NCBI GenBank assembly: GCA_009693785.1
Contig: SHWP01000007.1
Location: 1-64,000, forward strand
Reading direction: 5' to 3'
DNA length: 64,000 nucleotides
Source of the DNA: Rhodospirillaceae bacterium
GTDB taxonomy: Bacteria; Pseudomonadota; Alphaproteobacteria; Rhodospirillales; Rhodospirillaceae
In this document: piece after piece, positions 48,165 through 57,017 of the stretch
How the letters are laid out: each line of letters starts with the position of its first letter
Position numbering within the stretch: the first letter of the stretch is position 1
Program-made: the position numbers and the translations under genes
The notes under the pieces: model-generated
Databases searched by the model: none
What the model was told of the DNA's origin: nothing
The model's input: the letters and a program-made list of their open reading frames with translations, nothing else

Positions 48165-48913
48165 GGCACCTCCGGCTTGGCGTGAATGTGGATCATGTTG
48201 CCACAGTGCGTAATGCGCGCGGCGGCATGCATCCTGACCCCGTGCGAGCGGCGTTGATGGCAGCGGAGGCCGGCGCCGATGGTATTACCGCGCACTTGCG
48301 CGAGGATAGGCGCCATATCTCTGACGATGACATCGAACGCCTTCGCACCCAATTGCATGTGCCGTTGAACCTAGAGATGGCAGCAACCGATGAAATGCTA
48401 AAGATCGCGCTGAAGCACAAGCCGCATGCTGTGTGCTTGGTTCCCGAAAAACGCCAAGAGCGCACCACCGAAGGCGGCCTGGATGTGGCAGGCCAACACA
48501 ATCAGCTTGCTCCGTTCGTTCGTGAACTGTCCGATGCGGGTATTCGTGTTTCGATGTTTATCGAAGCCGAGATTCGTCAACTCGAAGCTTCGAGGTCGGT
48601 CGGTGCGCCGGTGGTCGAGTTACACACAGGGCTTTATTGCGAAACACCTGCCGGAGCCTCTCGCGAAAAACAATTGCTCCGTTTGCAAAACGCTGCCGGC
48701 CATGCGGAAAAACTAGGGCTTGAGTGCCACGCAGGCCATGGCTTGGGTTATGACACGGTGGGGCCGGTGGCCGCGATTTCGAATCTCGCGGAACTAAACA
48801 TCGGGCACTTTTTGGTGGGCGAGGCAATTTTTGTGGGCTTTAGCGCAGCTATTGGGCGTATGCGTATCTTAATGGACGCAGCCCGTGCGCCTCTGACTGC
48901 AGCCGTGACATGA
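48149..48913 (+). CDS. pdxJ: Pyridoxine 5'-phosphate synthase
   Basis: Last enzyme of the DXP-dependent vitamin B6 pathway; joins 1-deoxyxylulose 5-phosphate with 3-amino-2-oxopropyl phosphate. The 254-residue barrel shows [45 protein letters not shown] and the C-terminal phosphate loop [14 protein letters not shown]. The start codon lies in the DUF2062 gene. acpS overlaps the stop by four bases (ATGA). This pdxJ-acpS-lepB-rnc-era series is a conserved operon. Confidence 0.97.
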   Translation: MATALRHLRLGVNVDHVATVRNARGGMHPDPVRAALMAAEAGADGITAHLREDRRHISDDDIERLRTQLHVPLNLEMAATDEMLKIALKHKPHAVCLVPEKRQERTTEGGLDVAGQHNQLAPFVRELSDAGIRVSMFIEAEIRQLEASRSVGAPVVELHTGLYCETPAGASREKQLLRLQNAAGHAEKLGLECHAGHGLGYDTVGPVAAISNLAELNIGHFLVGEAIFVGFSAAIGRMRILMDAARAPLTAAVT

Positions 48914-49329
48914 TCCTCGGCATTGGCAATGACCTGATCGACATTCGCCGCATCGAAAAAACGCTTGAGCGGTTTGGAGAGCGTTTTATTCAACGCATTT
49001 ATACCGAGGCTGAACAACGCAAGGCCGAGCGTCGCAAGGGGGCTGGCAATGCTTACGCCTCGACCTATGCCAAGCGTTATGCCGCCAAAGAAGCGGCCTC
49101 GAAGGCTCTCGGAACCGGGTTTCGCAATGGGGTTTATTGGCGCGATCTCAGTGTTGTGAACTTGCCATCCGGCAAACCCACCATTGTCATGACAGGCGGC
49201 GCGGCCGAGCGGTTAAAGCAGATGACACCAGCGGGCATGGACGCGCGTGTGGAAGTCACGCTCACCGACGAATACCCCATGGCCGAAGCCATGGTGATTA
49301 TCGTTGCCGTCCCGCAATTACAAAGATGA
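48910..49329 (+). CDS. acpS: Holo-[acyl-carrier-protein] synthase
   Basis: Attaches 4'-phosphopantetheine to acyl carrier protein. The 139 residues have the magnesium site [20 protein letters not shown] and the second motif [15 protein letters not shown] with the conserved Glu. Both are intact. Start overlaps pdxJ stop as ATGA. lepB starts 133 bases after the stop. Confidence 0.96.
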   Translation: MILGIGNDLIDIRRIEKTLERFGERFIQRIYTEAEQRKAERRKGAGNAYASTYAKRYAAKEAASKALGTGFRNGVYWRDLSVVNLPSGKPTIVMTGGAAERLKQMTPAGMDARVEVTLTDEYPMAEAMVIIVAVPQLQR

Positions 49330-49462
49330 TGTTTTAGGCGATTTCCTCACAACCTCTTCACCTGGGCTTGGCTTGACTTTCCTCTGGCCCCCAGGCTTAT
49401 CTCCATGGCGCACGCGTGGGGCGCCACAAGACCCACCTATCTCATTGATTTCTCTTATATTC

Positions 49463-50224
49463 ATGGCCCAAACGATCATCACCCCCAAGGCGGTCCCCAA
49501 GCGGCAAGAAGGCTTTTTGGAGACGGTCAAGACCGTCGTCTATGCGGTGTTGATTGCGTTGGTGATCCGGTCATTGGCTTTCGAGCCGTTCAATATTCCA
49601 TCGGGTTCGATGATTCCCACGCTGCTGGAAGGCGACTATCTCTTCGTCTCGAAGTATTCCTATGGGTATAGCCGCCATTCGTTTCCACTCAGTTTCATGC
49701 CGATGACAGGGCGCGTGTTGTCGAGCATACCCCAGCGCGGCGATGTCATCGTGTTCAAGTTGCCGCGCGACAATAAGACCGACTACATCAAGCGCTTGAT
49801 CGGTCTGCCGGGTGACACCATTCAGGTGAAGGATGGCCGCTTGTTCATCAATGGCCAGCTTGTCGAACGCGAGCGCATGGATGATTTTGTTTATACGGAT
49901 CGTTTCGGCAGCCTGCGGCGTGTGACTCAGTACAAGGAAACGCTACCGGGCGGTAAACAGCACGCCATCCTTGAAGAAGGCGACAACCGTCCTTACGACA
50001 ACACGCGCGAGTTCACCGTGCCGCAAGGCCATTACTTCATGATGGGTGACAATCGCGACAACTCACTCGACAGCCGCGCCGATGTGGGTTTTGTGCCCGA
50101 TGAGAATCTGGTGGGCCGCGCTGAGATTTTGTTTTTCTCGACTGACGGTACGGCGGCAATTTTGGAAATTTGGCGCTGGCCGTTCGCCATGCGCTTTGGC
50201 CGTTTTTTCGACCGCATCATTTAA
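49463..50224 (+). CDS. lepB: Signal peptidase I
   Basis: Inner-membrane serine protease that removes signal peptides, needed for the many exported proteins in this window. From MAQTIITPKAVPKRQEGFLE the protein has 253 residues: one membrane helix (about 22-40), catalytic Ser49 in PSGSMIPTL, Lys110 in DYIKRLIGLPGD, and the C-terminal GDNRDNSLDSR box. The frame is open from 49304, but the ATG at 49463 gives the normal short cytoplasmic N-terminus. rnc starts 11 bases later. Confidence 0.97.
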   Translation: MAQTIITPKAVPKRQEGFLETVKTVVYAVLIALVIRSLAFEPFNIPSGSMIPTLLEGDYLFVSKYSYGYSRHSFPLSFMPMTGRVLSSIPQRGDVIVFKLPRDNKTDYIKRLIGLPGDTIQVKDGRLFINGQLVERERMDDFVYTDRFGSLRRVTQYKETLPGGKQHAILEEGDNRPYDNTREFTVPQGHYFMMGDNRDNSLDSRADVGFVPDENLVGRAEILFFSTDGTAAILEIWRWPFAMRFGRFFDRII

Positions 50225-50235
50225 GGCGCGCGGAT

Positions 50236-50946
50236 ATGGCGGGCCAACCCGCTCAACAACGCCATCCACTCGAAACAGTGCTCGGCTACCGCTTTGCCGA
50301 CGCGACTCTGCTTGAGCGCGCGCTGACACATCGCAGCGTTACGGGCCAACGCAAGGCCGGCGGGTTGCCCGAGGCTGTAGATTTTGCCAATGAGCGGTTG
50401 GAGTTTCTGGGCGACCGTGTGCTTGGTCTGGTCATTGCGCAATTATTGTTCGAACGATTCACTGGGGAAGCTGAAGGTCAATTGGCACAGCGGCTGGCGG
50501 TTCTGGTGAGCGCACCGACTTTAGCGCGCGTGTCGCGTTCAAGCGGAATTGCCGCTGAAATTCGCATGGGCGTGGGCCAGTCGGCCGAGGATATGGACGC
50601 CGTCATAGCCGATGCTTGTGAGGCCGTGATAGGGGCGGTTTATCTCGATGGCGGTTTGACGCCTGCGCAAGCCTTCGTTCGTGCCCAATGGGCGGCGTTA
50701 GTGGATGAAGCCGTTTCGCCTCCGAAGGATGCCAAGAGCACGTTGCAGGAATGGGCCCAAGGCCAAGGACTCTCGTTGCCGCTTTATACGGTTCAATCGC
50801 AAGAAGGCCCCGACCACGCACCGCACTTTGTCGTAACGGTGACAGTTGACGGGCACGGCAGTGCCAAAGGGCACGGTCGTTCGAAACGTATCGCTGAGCA
50901 AGCCGCGGCTACAGCCCTGTTGCAATCATTGAAAGCCGGCCCATGA
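50236..50946 (+). CDS. rnc: Ribonuclease III
   Basis: Cleaves double-stranded RNA in rRNA and mRNA processing. Of 236 residues, the nuclease domain has NERLEFLGDRVL at 52-63 and the second acidic motif DAVIADACEAVIGAVYLDGG; the dsRNA-binding domain covers about 160-235 (PKDAKSTLQEWAQGQGL). Metal-binding Glu and Asp are present. The frame upstream to 50170 lies within lepB and is rejected. Its stop overlaps the era start (ATGA). Confidence 0.97.
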   Translation: MAGQPAQQRHPLETVLGYRFADATLLERALTHRSVTGQRKAGGLPEAVDFANERLEFLGDRVLGLVIAQLLFERFTGEAEGQLAQRLAVLVSAPTLARVSRSSGIAAEIRMGVGQSAEDMDAVIADACEAVIGAVYLDGGLTPAQAFVRAQWAALVDEAVSPPKDAKSTLQEWAQGQGLSLPLYTVQSQEGPDHAPHFVVTVTVDGHGSAKGHGRSKRIAEQAAATALLQSLKAGP

Positions 50947-51854
50947 GCGAGGGTGCTCAAGCCGCACCGCATTGTGGCTTCGTGGCTGTTATTGGTGCGC
51001 CCAACGCAGGTAAGTCGACACTGGTGAACGCTCTTGTCGGCAGCAAGGTGTCGATTGTTTCCCCCAAAGCGCAAACCACACGCACGATCGTTCGCGGCAT
51101 TGCTATCTATGGCCAGGCTCAAGTTATCTATGTCGATACGCCTGGTATTTTCGCGGCGAAGCAACGGTTTGATCGCGCCATGGTCGCAGCCGCCTGGACC
51201 GGCGCAGGCGACGCCGATGTTATCTTTTTTGTGGTCGATGGCGCCCGCACGCTCGATGCCGATAGCGAGCGCATTCTTGAGCAACTTAAAACCAGCGGCA
51301 GGAAAGCGCTTCTTGTTCTGAATAAGGTGGATATTGCCGACAAGGGTAAGCTGCTGGACTTGACCAAGCGGCTGAACGAATCGGGCAACTTCAGCGAGAT
51401 CTTCATGGTGTCGGCGCTGACGGGGGACGGGCTTGACCGGATCAAGGACTATGTGGCCAAGGCCATGCCGCAAGGGCCATGGATGTTCCCGGCCGATGAT
51501 ATTTCCGACATGCCCGGCCGTTTGCTCGCCGCCGAGATCACCCGCGAGCAGTTGTTTCTGCAATTAAACCAAGAGTTGCCGTACTCCTGTGCGGTCGAGA
51601 CCGAGCGCTGGGAAGACCGCAAGGACGGGAGCGCGCGGGTAGAACAGAACATTTATGTTTCGCGCGATAACCACAAAGCCATTGTGTTGGGTGAGGGCGG
51701 TAAACGCATCAAGAACATCGGAGCCAAGGCGCGCGCCGAGTTGGAAAGCCTACTCGACCGTAAGGTCCACCTGTTTCTACACGTAAAGGTCAAAGAAAAT
51801 TGGCGCGAGGACCGGGGAATGTTTTCCGCATGGGGGCTCGACTTCAACGCCTGA
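50943..51854 (+). CDS. era: GTPase Era
   Basis: Ribosome-assembly GTPase acting on 16S rRNA. The 303 residues carry G1 GAPNAGKST (18-26), G2 region TTRTIVRG, G3 DTPGIF, G4 NKVD (near 129), G5 SALTGDG and a KH domain with GEGGKRIKNIGAKARAELE. It overlaps rnc by four bases, so they are translationally coupled. It is followed by a small membrane ORF and recO. Confidence 0.97.
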   Translation: MSEGAQAAPHCGFVAVIGAPNAGKSTLVNALVGSKVSIVSPKAQTTRTIVRGIAIYGQAQVIYVDTPGIFAAKQRFDRAMVAAAWTGAGDADVIFFVVDGARTLDADSERILEQLKTSGRKALLVLNKVDIADKGKLLDLTKRLNESGNFSEIFMVSALTGDGLDRIKDYVAKAMPQGPWMFPADDISDMPGRLLAAEITREQLFLQLNQELPYSCAVETERWEDRKDGSARVEQNIYVSRDNHKAIVLGEGGKRIKNIGAKARAELESLLDRKVHLFLHVKVKENWREDRGMFSAWGLDFNA

Positions 51855-51898
51855 ATTGGCTTTGATGCGGCCCAGGTATCCTTGAGGGTGTGTGAATC

Positions 51899-52069
51899 GT
51901 GAAATTGTTTGCTGTCATTTGTTTCTTCGCTGGGGTTGTGGCGCTTGCAGCCTTGGTGGTGCGGCGGGGCCGCAATTTACCCACCAGCACGCCTGATTAC
52001 GTTTTGACGTTTATTGGGCTAGCAGGCGCGATCACGGGTTTAATTCTACTTTTCAACCGCTTGCAGTAA
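51899..52069 (+). CDS. 56-residue putative membrane protein between era and recO
   Basis: An open frame from GTG at 51899 to TAA at 52067-52069 encodes MKLFAVICFFAGVVALAALV, a basic VRRGRNLP loop, a short polar stretch and a second helix VLTFIGLAGAITGLILLF ending in NRLQ. The two-helix pattern is typical of small inner-membrane proteins. GAGGGTGT lies before the GTG. The ORF fits exactly between era and recO, with the recO start 12 bases later. I do not recognise a family, so this is predicted from hydropathy and position only. Confidence 0.55.
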   Translation: MKLFAVICFFAGVVALAALVVRRGRNLPTSTPDYVLTFIGLAGAITGLILLFNRLQ

Positions 52070-52080
52070 GGCTGTGCGAA

Positions 52081-52803
52081 TTGGCGGTCACCTGGGACGA
52101 CCACGGATTGATTCTCTCGGTGCGCCGTCATGGCGAGCACGACGCCATCATCTCGCTGCTCACACAAAACAATGGACGTTACGCTGGCTTGGTAAAAGCG
52201 GGTGCGAGCCGCAGGAACAAGGGTGCCTTGCAGCCCGGCAACATCGTGAAAGCAACCTGGCGCGCGCGCCTGGACGAACATCTTGGCACGCTGACCACCG
52301 AACTATCTCATAGTTATTCCGCCGATGTGATGTCCGACGCAGACCGGCTGGCGGCGTTGTCGTCGCTGTGCGCGTTGCTGGATGCGCTGCTGCCCGAACG
52401 CCAGCCCTTGCCGGAAATCGAGAAAACATCAGTGGCGTTTCTTGCCACGCTCAATCAAACCGGATGGGCGGCTCGCTACGCGCGATGGGAATTAGAGATT
52501 TTGCGCGACCTCGGGTTCGGGCTTGATTTGTCATCGTGCGCTGGCACCGGCTCGATGGAAAATCTCGTTTATGTCTCGCCAAAGTCGGGCCGCGCAGTTT
52601 CGGCGATTGCAGGCGCACCCTATGCATCGCGCCTGCTCGCATTGCCGCCATTTCTGTGTGATGAATCAAGTGACGTGCCAGACGCTGAAGTGGCCTCAGC
52701 ACTTGCCCTTACCGGGCATTTTTTCGAAGCGCATGTGTTTGCCCCGCACCATCAAGCCATGCCTGCTGCCCGAGCACGGTTAGTTGAGCGCCTCAGGGGT
52801 TAA
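52081..52803 (+). CDS. recO: DNA repair protein RecO
   Basis: Mediator that loads RecA through RecF-RecO-RecR. The 240 residues begin with the OB-fold VTWDDHGLILSVRRHGEHDA, IISLLTQNNGRYAGLVKAGA and end in a helical domain. A CAGTGSMENLVYVSPKSGRA segment marks the usual zinc-ribbon region, with fewer cysteines than in classical RecO. The start is TTG at 52081; TAAGG lies before it. It follows the small ORF and precedes parC by 101 bases, a conserved order. Confidence 0.93.
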   Translation: MAVTWDDHGLILSVRRHGEHDAIISLLTQNNGRYAGLVKAGASRRNKGALQPGNIVKATWRARLDEHLGTLTTELSHSYSADVMSDADRLAALSSLCALLDALLPERQPLPEIEKTSVAFLATLNQTGWAARYARWELEILRDLGFGLDLSSCAGTGSMENLVYVSPKSGRAVSAIAGAPYASRLLALPPFLCDESSDVPDAEVASALALTGHFFEAHVFAPHHQAMPAARARLVERLRG

Positions 52804-52904
52804 GCTACCCAATTTGTTGACGGCGGGATTTCGTGGCATACTAGATATAGCCAAAAGGCCGCCCGCCGATTCGGGCTGTTTTGATATCCGGAGTTCCGAT
52901 TCGC

Positions 52905-55190
52905 ATGGCTCGCACGCCCGTTAGCCCCAAACCCACCGGTGAAATCAGACAGGCCCCGTTGGCCGATGCCCTGGGCGAGCGTTACCTCGCCTATGCGCTG
53001 TCGACGATTGTCTCGCGCTCGCTGCCCGATGTGCGCGATGGCCTCAAACCTGTGCATCGGCGCCTGATGTACGCCATGCGGCAATTGAAGCTCGATCCCA
53101 ACACGGGCTTCAAAAAATGTGCCCGCGTGGTTGGCGATGTGATGGGCAAATACCACCCGCATGGTGATCAGTCGATTTACGACGCAATGGTGCGCCTCGC
53201 GCAAGATTTTGCCGTGCGTTACCCGCTGGTCGAAGGCCAGGGCAACTTTGGCAATATCGACGGCGATAATGCCGCAGCCATGCGGTACACCGAGGCGCGA
53301 CTCACGCCCTTTGCCATGCAGCTCATGGATGGGCTGGATGAGGACGCCATCGACTTTCGCGCCACTTACGATGGCGAAGAGTCCGAGCCCATCGTCATGC
53401 CATCGGCAGTGCCGAATTTACTGGCCAATGGTTCGTCGGGCATCGCGGTAGGCATGGCCACCAACATCCCGCCCCACAACGTGGGCGAGTTGTGCGACGC
53501 GCTGCTACACCTGATCAAAACGCCCAAGGCCCATGTCTCGACCTTACTCGACTTTGTGCAAGGCCCGGATTTTCCCACGGGCGGCGTGCTGACCGAAAGC
53601 CGCGAGACCATCCGCGATGCCTATGCCACGGGCCGCGGCTCGTTGCGCGTGCGCGCGAAATGGAAAACCGAGAAGTACGAACGCGGGCAGTTCAATCTGA
53701 TTATCACCGAAATTCCCTATCAGGTTCAAAAGGCCAAACTCATCGAGCGGATTGCTGAATTACTGAACGATAAAAAGCTGCCGTACCTGGCCGATATCCG
53801 CGACGAATCCACCGAAGATGTCCGCATCGTGCTGGAGCCAAAGTCGCGCACCGTCGACCCCGAACAGTTGATGGAACAATTGTTCCGCCAGACCGAGTTG
53901 GAAGTGCGCTTCGGCCTCAACATGAATGTGCTGGATGCCGATGGCACGCCCAAGGTGATGGGATTGCGCGAGCTGCTGCAAGCGTTTCTGGATCACCGCC
54001 AAATCGTACTAGTGCGCCGCTCGAAGCATCGGCTGGAAAAGATCAAAAACCGCCTGGAACTGCTGGAAGGCTATTTGATCTGCTATTTGAACCTCGACAA
54101 GGTAATCAAAATCATCCGCACCGAGGATGAACCCAAGCCCAAATTGATGAAAGCGTTCGGGCTGACCGACAACCAGGCCGAAGCCATTCTCAACATGCGC
54201 TTGCGATCTTTGCGCAAGCTTGAGGAAATGGAGATCAAGGGCGAGCACAAGGAGTTGTCGGACGAGAAGAAACTGCTGAATTCGCTGCTGAAGGACGAAA
54301 AGCAACAGTGGAAAGCGATCTCCGATCAGGTCAAGGCGATCAAAGAACAGTTCGGCCAAAAGACGCCGCTGGGCAAGCGCCGCACCGAGTTGGGTGCGGC
54401 CCCGACCGCCGTGATTATCCCGATCGATGCCTTGGTGGAGAAAGAGCCCATCACGGTGGTCCTGTCGGCCAAGGGCTGGATCCGCGCGATGAAGGGCCAC
54501 CGTGACGATGTGATGTCGGGCGAATCGGATGTGAAATTCAAGGAAGGCGATGCCTTCCAGGCCGCGGTGAAAGCGCAATCGACCGATAAGATCATGCTGT
54601 TTGGGTCCGACGGCCGGTTCTATGCCATCGGTGCGGATAAGTTGCCGCAGGGTAGGGGCTTTGGCGAACCCATACGCTTGATGATCGAACTGCCCAACGA
54701 TGCCAACATTGTTTCTATCTTCGTCTTCAACCGCGAGCAAAAATTCCTGGTGGTCTCGAATGAAGGCCGTGGCTTTGTTGTTCCCGCCGAACAAGTGTTT
54801 GCGCAGACGAAAAACGGCAAGCAGGCTTTGAATCTGGGTGAGGGCGAAAAGGCCGTGGTGTGCACGCCAGTGCAGCCCAGTATTCCAGGCGGGTTATTCG
54901 GTGCGGCGGGCGACCATGTGGCCATCATCGGCGAAAACCGCAAGCTGCTGATTTTCCCACTGGCGGAAGTGCCAGAAATGAATCGTGGGCGCGGCGTAAT
55001 CTTGCAGCGTTACAAAGATGGTGGTTGCGCAGATGCCAAAGTGTTCACGCTTAAGGCCGGACTAAGCTGGATGTCAGGCAATGGCGAGCGCGTTGAAACG
55101 GCCTTGAAAGAATGGATCGGCCAGCGCGCTCAAGCTGGACGTTTGCCAATGAAGGGCTTTTCGCGCGAAGACCAGCCGTTTAGCAGCTAA
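52905..55190 (+). CDS. parC: DNA topoisomerase IV subunit A
   Basis: Decatenates chromosomes with ParE, using ATP. From MARTPVSPKPTGEIRQAPLA the protein has 761 residues: winged-helix with SRSLPDVRDGLKPVHRRLMYAM, the quinolone-resistance region KYHPHGDQSIYDAMVRLAQDF, the catalytic tyrosine near 128 in AAMRYTEARL and the C-terminal beta-propeller. An extra eight codons upstream to a TTG at 52881 are possible but less likely than the ATG at 52905. Its stop overlaps that of the convergent bpt gene. Confidence 0.96.
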   Translation: MARTPVSPKPTGEIRQAPLADALGERYLAYALSTIVSRSLPDVRDGLKPVHRRLMYAMRQLKLDPNTGFKKCARVVGDVMGKYHPHGDQSIYDAMVRLAQDFAVRYPLVEGQGNFGNIDGDNAAAMRYTEARLTPFAMQLMDGLDEDAIDFRATYDGEESEPIVMPSAVPNLLANGSSGIAVGMATNIPPHNVGELCDALLHLIKTPKAHVSTLLDFVQGPDFPTGGVLTESRETIRDAYATGRGSLRVRAKWKTEKYERGQFNLIITEIPYQVQKAKLIERIAELLNDKKLPYLADIRDESTEDVRIVLEPKSRTVDPEQLMEQLFRQTELEVRFGLNMNVLDADGTPKVMGLRELLQAFLDHRQIVLVRRSKHRLEKIKNRLELLEGYLICYLNLDKVIKIIRTEDEPKPKLMKAFGLTDNQAEAILNMRLRSLRKLEEMEIKGEHKELSDEKKLLNSLLKDEKQQWKAISDQVKAIKEQFGQKTPLGKRRTELGAAPTAVIIPIDALVEKEPITVVLSAKGWIRAMKGHRDDVMSGESDVKFKEGDAFQAAVKAQSTDKIMLFGSDGRFYAIGADKLPQGRGFGEPIRLMIELPNDANIVSIFVFNREQKFLVVSNEGRGFVVPAEQVFAQTKNGKQALNLGEGEKAVVCTPVQPSIPGGLFGAAGDHVAIIGENRKLLIFPLAEVPEMNRGRGVILQRYKDGGCADAKVFTLKAGLSWMSGNGERVETALKEWIGQRAQAGRLPMKGFSREDQPFSS

Positions 55191-55930
55191 TCCGTCTCGC
55201 TCTCGGCGAGGTCGTCCATGCGCGCCCAGCCCGACGGGCCAAGCGCTTCCATGGGTTGGAAGCGTGCCTTGTAGGCCATCTTGGCGCTGTCGGCGATCCA
55301 GTAGCCCAAATACACGTAAGGCAAGCCTAACTTGCGCGCATGCTCGATCAACCATAGCACGATGTAGTTGCCCAAGCCTTGGCGCGGGCTTTTGGTTTCG
55401 AAAAAGCTGTACACGGCCGACACGCCATCGTTGGTGCGGTCGGTCAGGCACACGGCCGTCAACGCACCCATGTTGTCGCGGAACTCGACCATGAAGGTGT
55501 CGATGGGGCTGTCTTCGATCATTGCGCTGTATTCGTAAAAGCCCATCAGCGCCATGTCGCTGCCGGTGTGGCGGCCTTGCTGATAGCGCGTGAACAGATC
55601 GAACTGCTCGCTGGTGGCGCACGCCGGCACTTTCACGGCAAGCAGATCTTCGTTTTCGCGCCACGTCCGCGCCAAAGTGCGCCGGCGGGAGAACTCGTTC
55701 ACCACCACACGCACGGGCACGCAACTGCGGCATCCAGGGCAGGCAGGCGCATAGGCAATGGAATGGCTGCGGCGAAACCCGGCACGTGCCAGACCTTCGT
55801 GTAGGACTTCGGCGCCCGGGCCAGATAGTTCCGTCACAATCTTGCGTTCAAGGCGGTCGGGCAAATAGGGGCAAGGCAGAGGTGCCGTGGTGAAAAAAAA
55901 TTGCGGCCGCTTAAGTGGTGTTTGGTCCAT
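55187..55930 (-). CDS. bpt: Aspartate/glutamate leucyltransferase (Bpt)
   Basis: N-end-rule enzyme of the ATE family that adds leucine to N-terminal Asp or Glu and so targets proteins to ClpS-ClpAP. The 247 residues show the conserved N-terminal cysteines in PCPYLP and SIAYAPACPGCRSCVPVRV, and then YQQGRHTGSDM and YVYLGYWIADSAKMAYKARF. Ate is the eukaryotic counterpart. It lies 11 bases downstream of motB on the same strand, so they may share a transcript. The role near parC is conserved in Alphaproteobacteria. Confidence 0.95.
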   Translation of the reverse strand: MDQTPLKRPQFFFTTAPLPCPYLPDRLERKIVTELSGPGAEVLHEGLARAGFRRSHSIAYAPACPGCRSCVPVRVVVNEFSRRRTLARTWRENEDLLAVKVPACATSEQFDLFTRYQQGRHTGSDMALMGFYEYSAMIEDSPIDTFMVEFRDNMGALTAVCLTDRTNDGVSAVYSFFETKSPRQGLGNYIVLWLIEHARKLGLPYVYLGYWIADSAKMAYKARFQPMEALGPSGWARMDDLAESETD

Positions 55931-55941
55931 GCGCGCCGTCT

Positions 55942-56931
55942 CTAACGCTTCGGCTCGGGCCGGGCCAGTGTTTCGCCCGATTGGCTATCCACCGGGGGCG
56001 GATTGCGCTTTTCGAGGAAATTAGGCAAGCGGTCGAAATCACTGAGTTTGACTTTCTCGCTCTTGAGCAAAACGATCGAGACGCGCCTGTTACGCGGGCT
56101 GCGCGGCTGGGCCGGGTCCATCGGTTCGCGGTCTGAGACGCCGACAACCTTGTTGATCTTGTTGTCCTCAAGGGTGCCTTCCAACAGCGCGCGGCGCGTG
56201 GCTAAGGCGCGGTCCGTGGAAAGCTCCCAATTGGTATAGCCGGTGGGGTCGACGTACCCCGATGGATCGGTGTGTCCGGTGATGCTAATTTTGTTGGGGA
56301 GTTTCTTGATGATGCGGGCGATTTGGGCCAGCAATTCTTTGGCACGCGGATAGAGTTCGGCGCTGCCAGGTTTGAACATATCGATCTTATCTTGATCGAG
56401 AATCTGAATGCGCAAGCCTTCGGGGGTGTTGTCGATGAGAAGGCTGCTGGCCAATGGCGCCAACTCGGGGATACCGCTGATCGCCTTTTTGATGTCGGTG
56501 ACCGCCTGCTCGAATTCCTTCTGCTCGCGGGCCGCCATCTGCTTTTCGATTTGTTCTTCGCTGGCCTCTTGGCCCTCGGCCGGGTCGGAATTGTCATCAC
56601 CACCCGAGCCGATGGAGGGTGGGGGCAGAACGACGGCAGACGTGGACCCAGTGCGCGACTGCGAGGCGCCTTCGCCTAGGGTTTGACCGCCAAGCATGCC
56701 GCCAGCACCGCTTTCGCGGGTCGAAGCGGCGATAGGCGTGAAGTAGTCGGCAATGCCGTTGAGTTGCTCTTCGGTGACCGCATTAAGCAGCCACAGGAGC
56801 AAAAAGAAGGCCATCATCGCCGTCACGAAGTCGGCGTAGGCCACTTTCCACGCGCCGCCATGGTGGCTTTCGCCACCCTTCTTGACGCGCTTGATGATCG
56901 TTATGCCGCCTTCGCCGGGATCTTTCGCCAT
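55942..56931 (-). CDS. motB: Flagellar motor stator protein MotB
   Basis: Stator component that anchors the proton channel to peptidoglycan. The 329 residues begin with a short cytoplasmic tail, then one membrane helix YADFVTAMMAFFLLLWLLN with the proton-carrying aspartate at about 34. An extended linker with GGMLGGQTLGEGASQSRTG follows, then the OmpA-like peptidoglycan-binding domain (about 190-305: ISITGHTDPSGYVDPTGYTN, then RALATRRALLEG). motA, normally the partner, is not adjacent on either side. The Pro/Arg-rich end is usual for alphaproteobacterial MotB. Confidence 0.95.
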   Translation of the reverse strand: MAKDPGEGGITIIKRVKKGGESHHGGAWKVAYADFVTAMMAFFLLLWLLNAVTEEQLNGIADYFTPIAASTRESGAGGMLGGQTLGEGASQSRTGSTSAVVLPPPSIGSGGDDNSDPAEGQEASEEQIEKQMAAREQKEFEQAVTDIKKAISGIPELAPLASSLLIDNTPEGLRIQILDQDKIDMFKPGSAELYPRAKELLAQIARIIKKLPNKISITGHTDPSGYVDPTGYTNWELSTDRALATRRALLEGTLEDNKINKVVGVSDREPMDPAQPRSPRNRRVSIVLLKSEKVKLSDFDRLPNFLEKRNPPPVDSQSGETLARPEPKR

Positions 56932-57017
56932 GACGAGCTAACTTACCCCTGTCCCCGGGCCAAAAAGGCCAAGGAATTCAATAGTTAATCTACGCGCTTC
57001 TGGCGCAGGCCTCAAGC

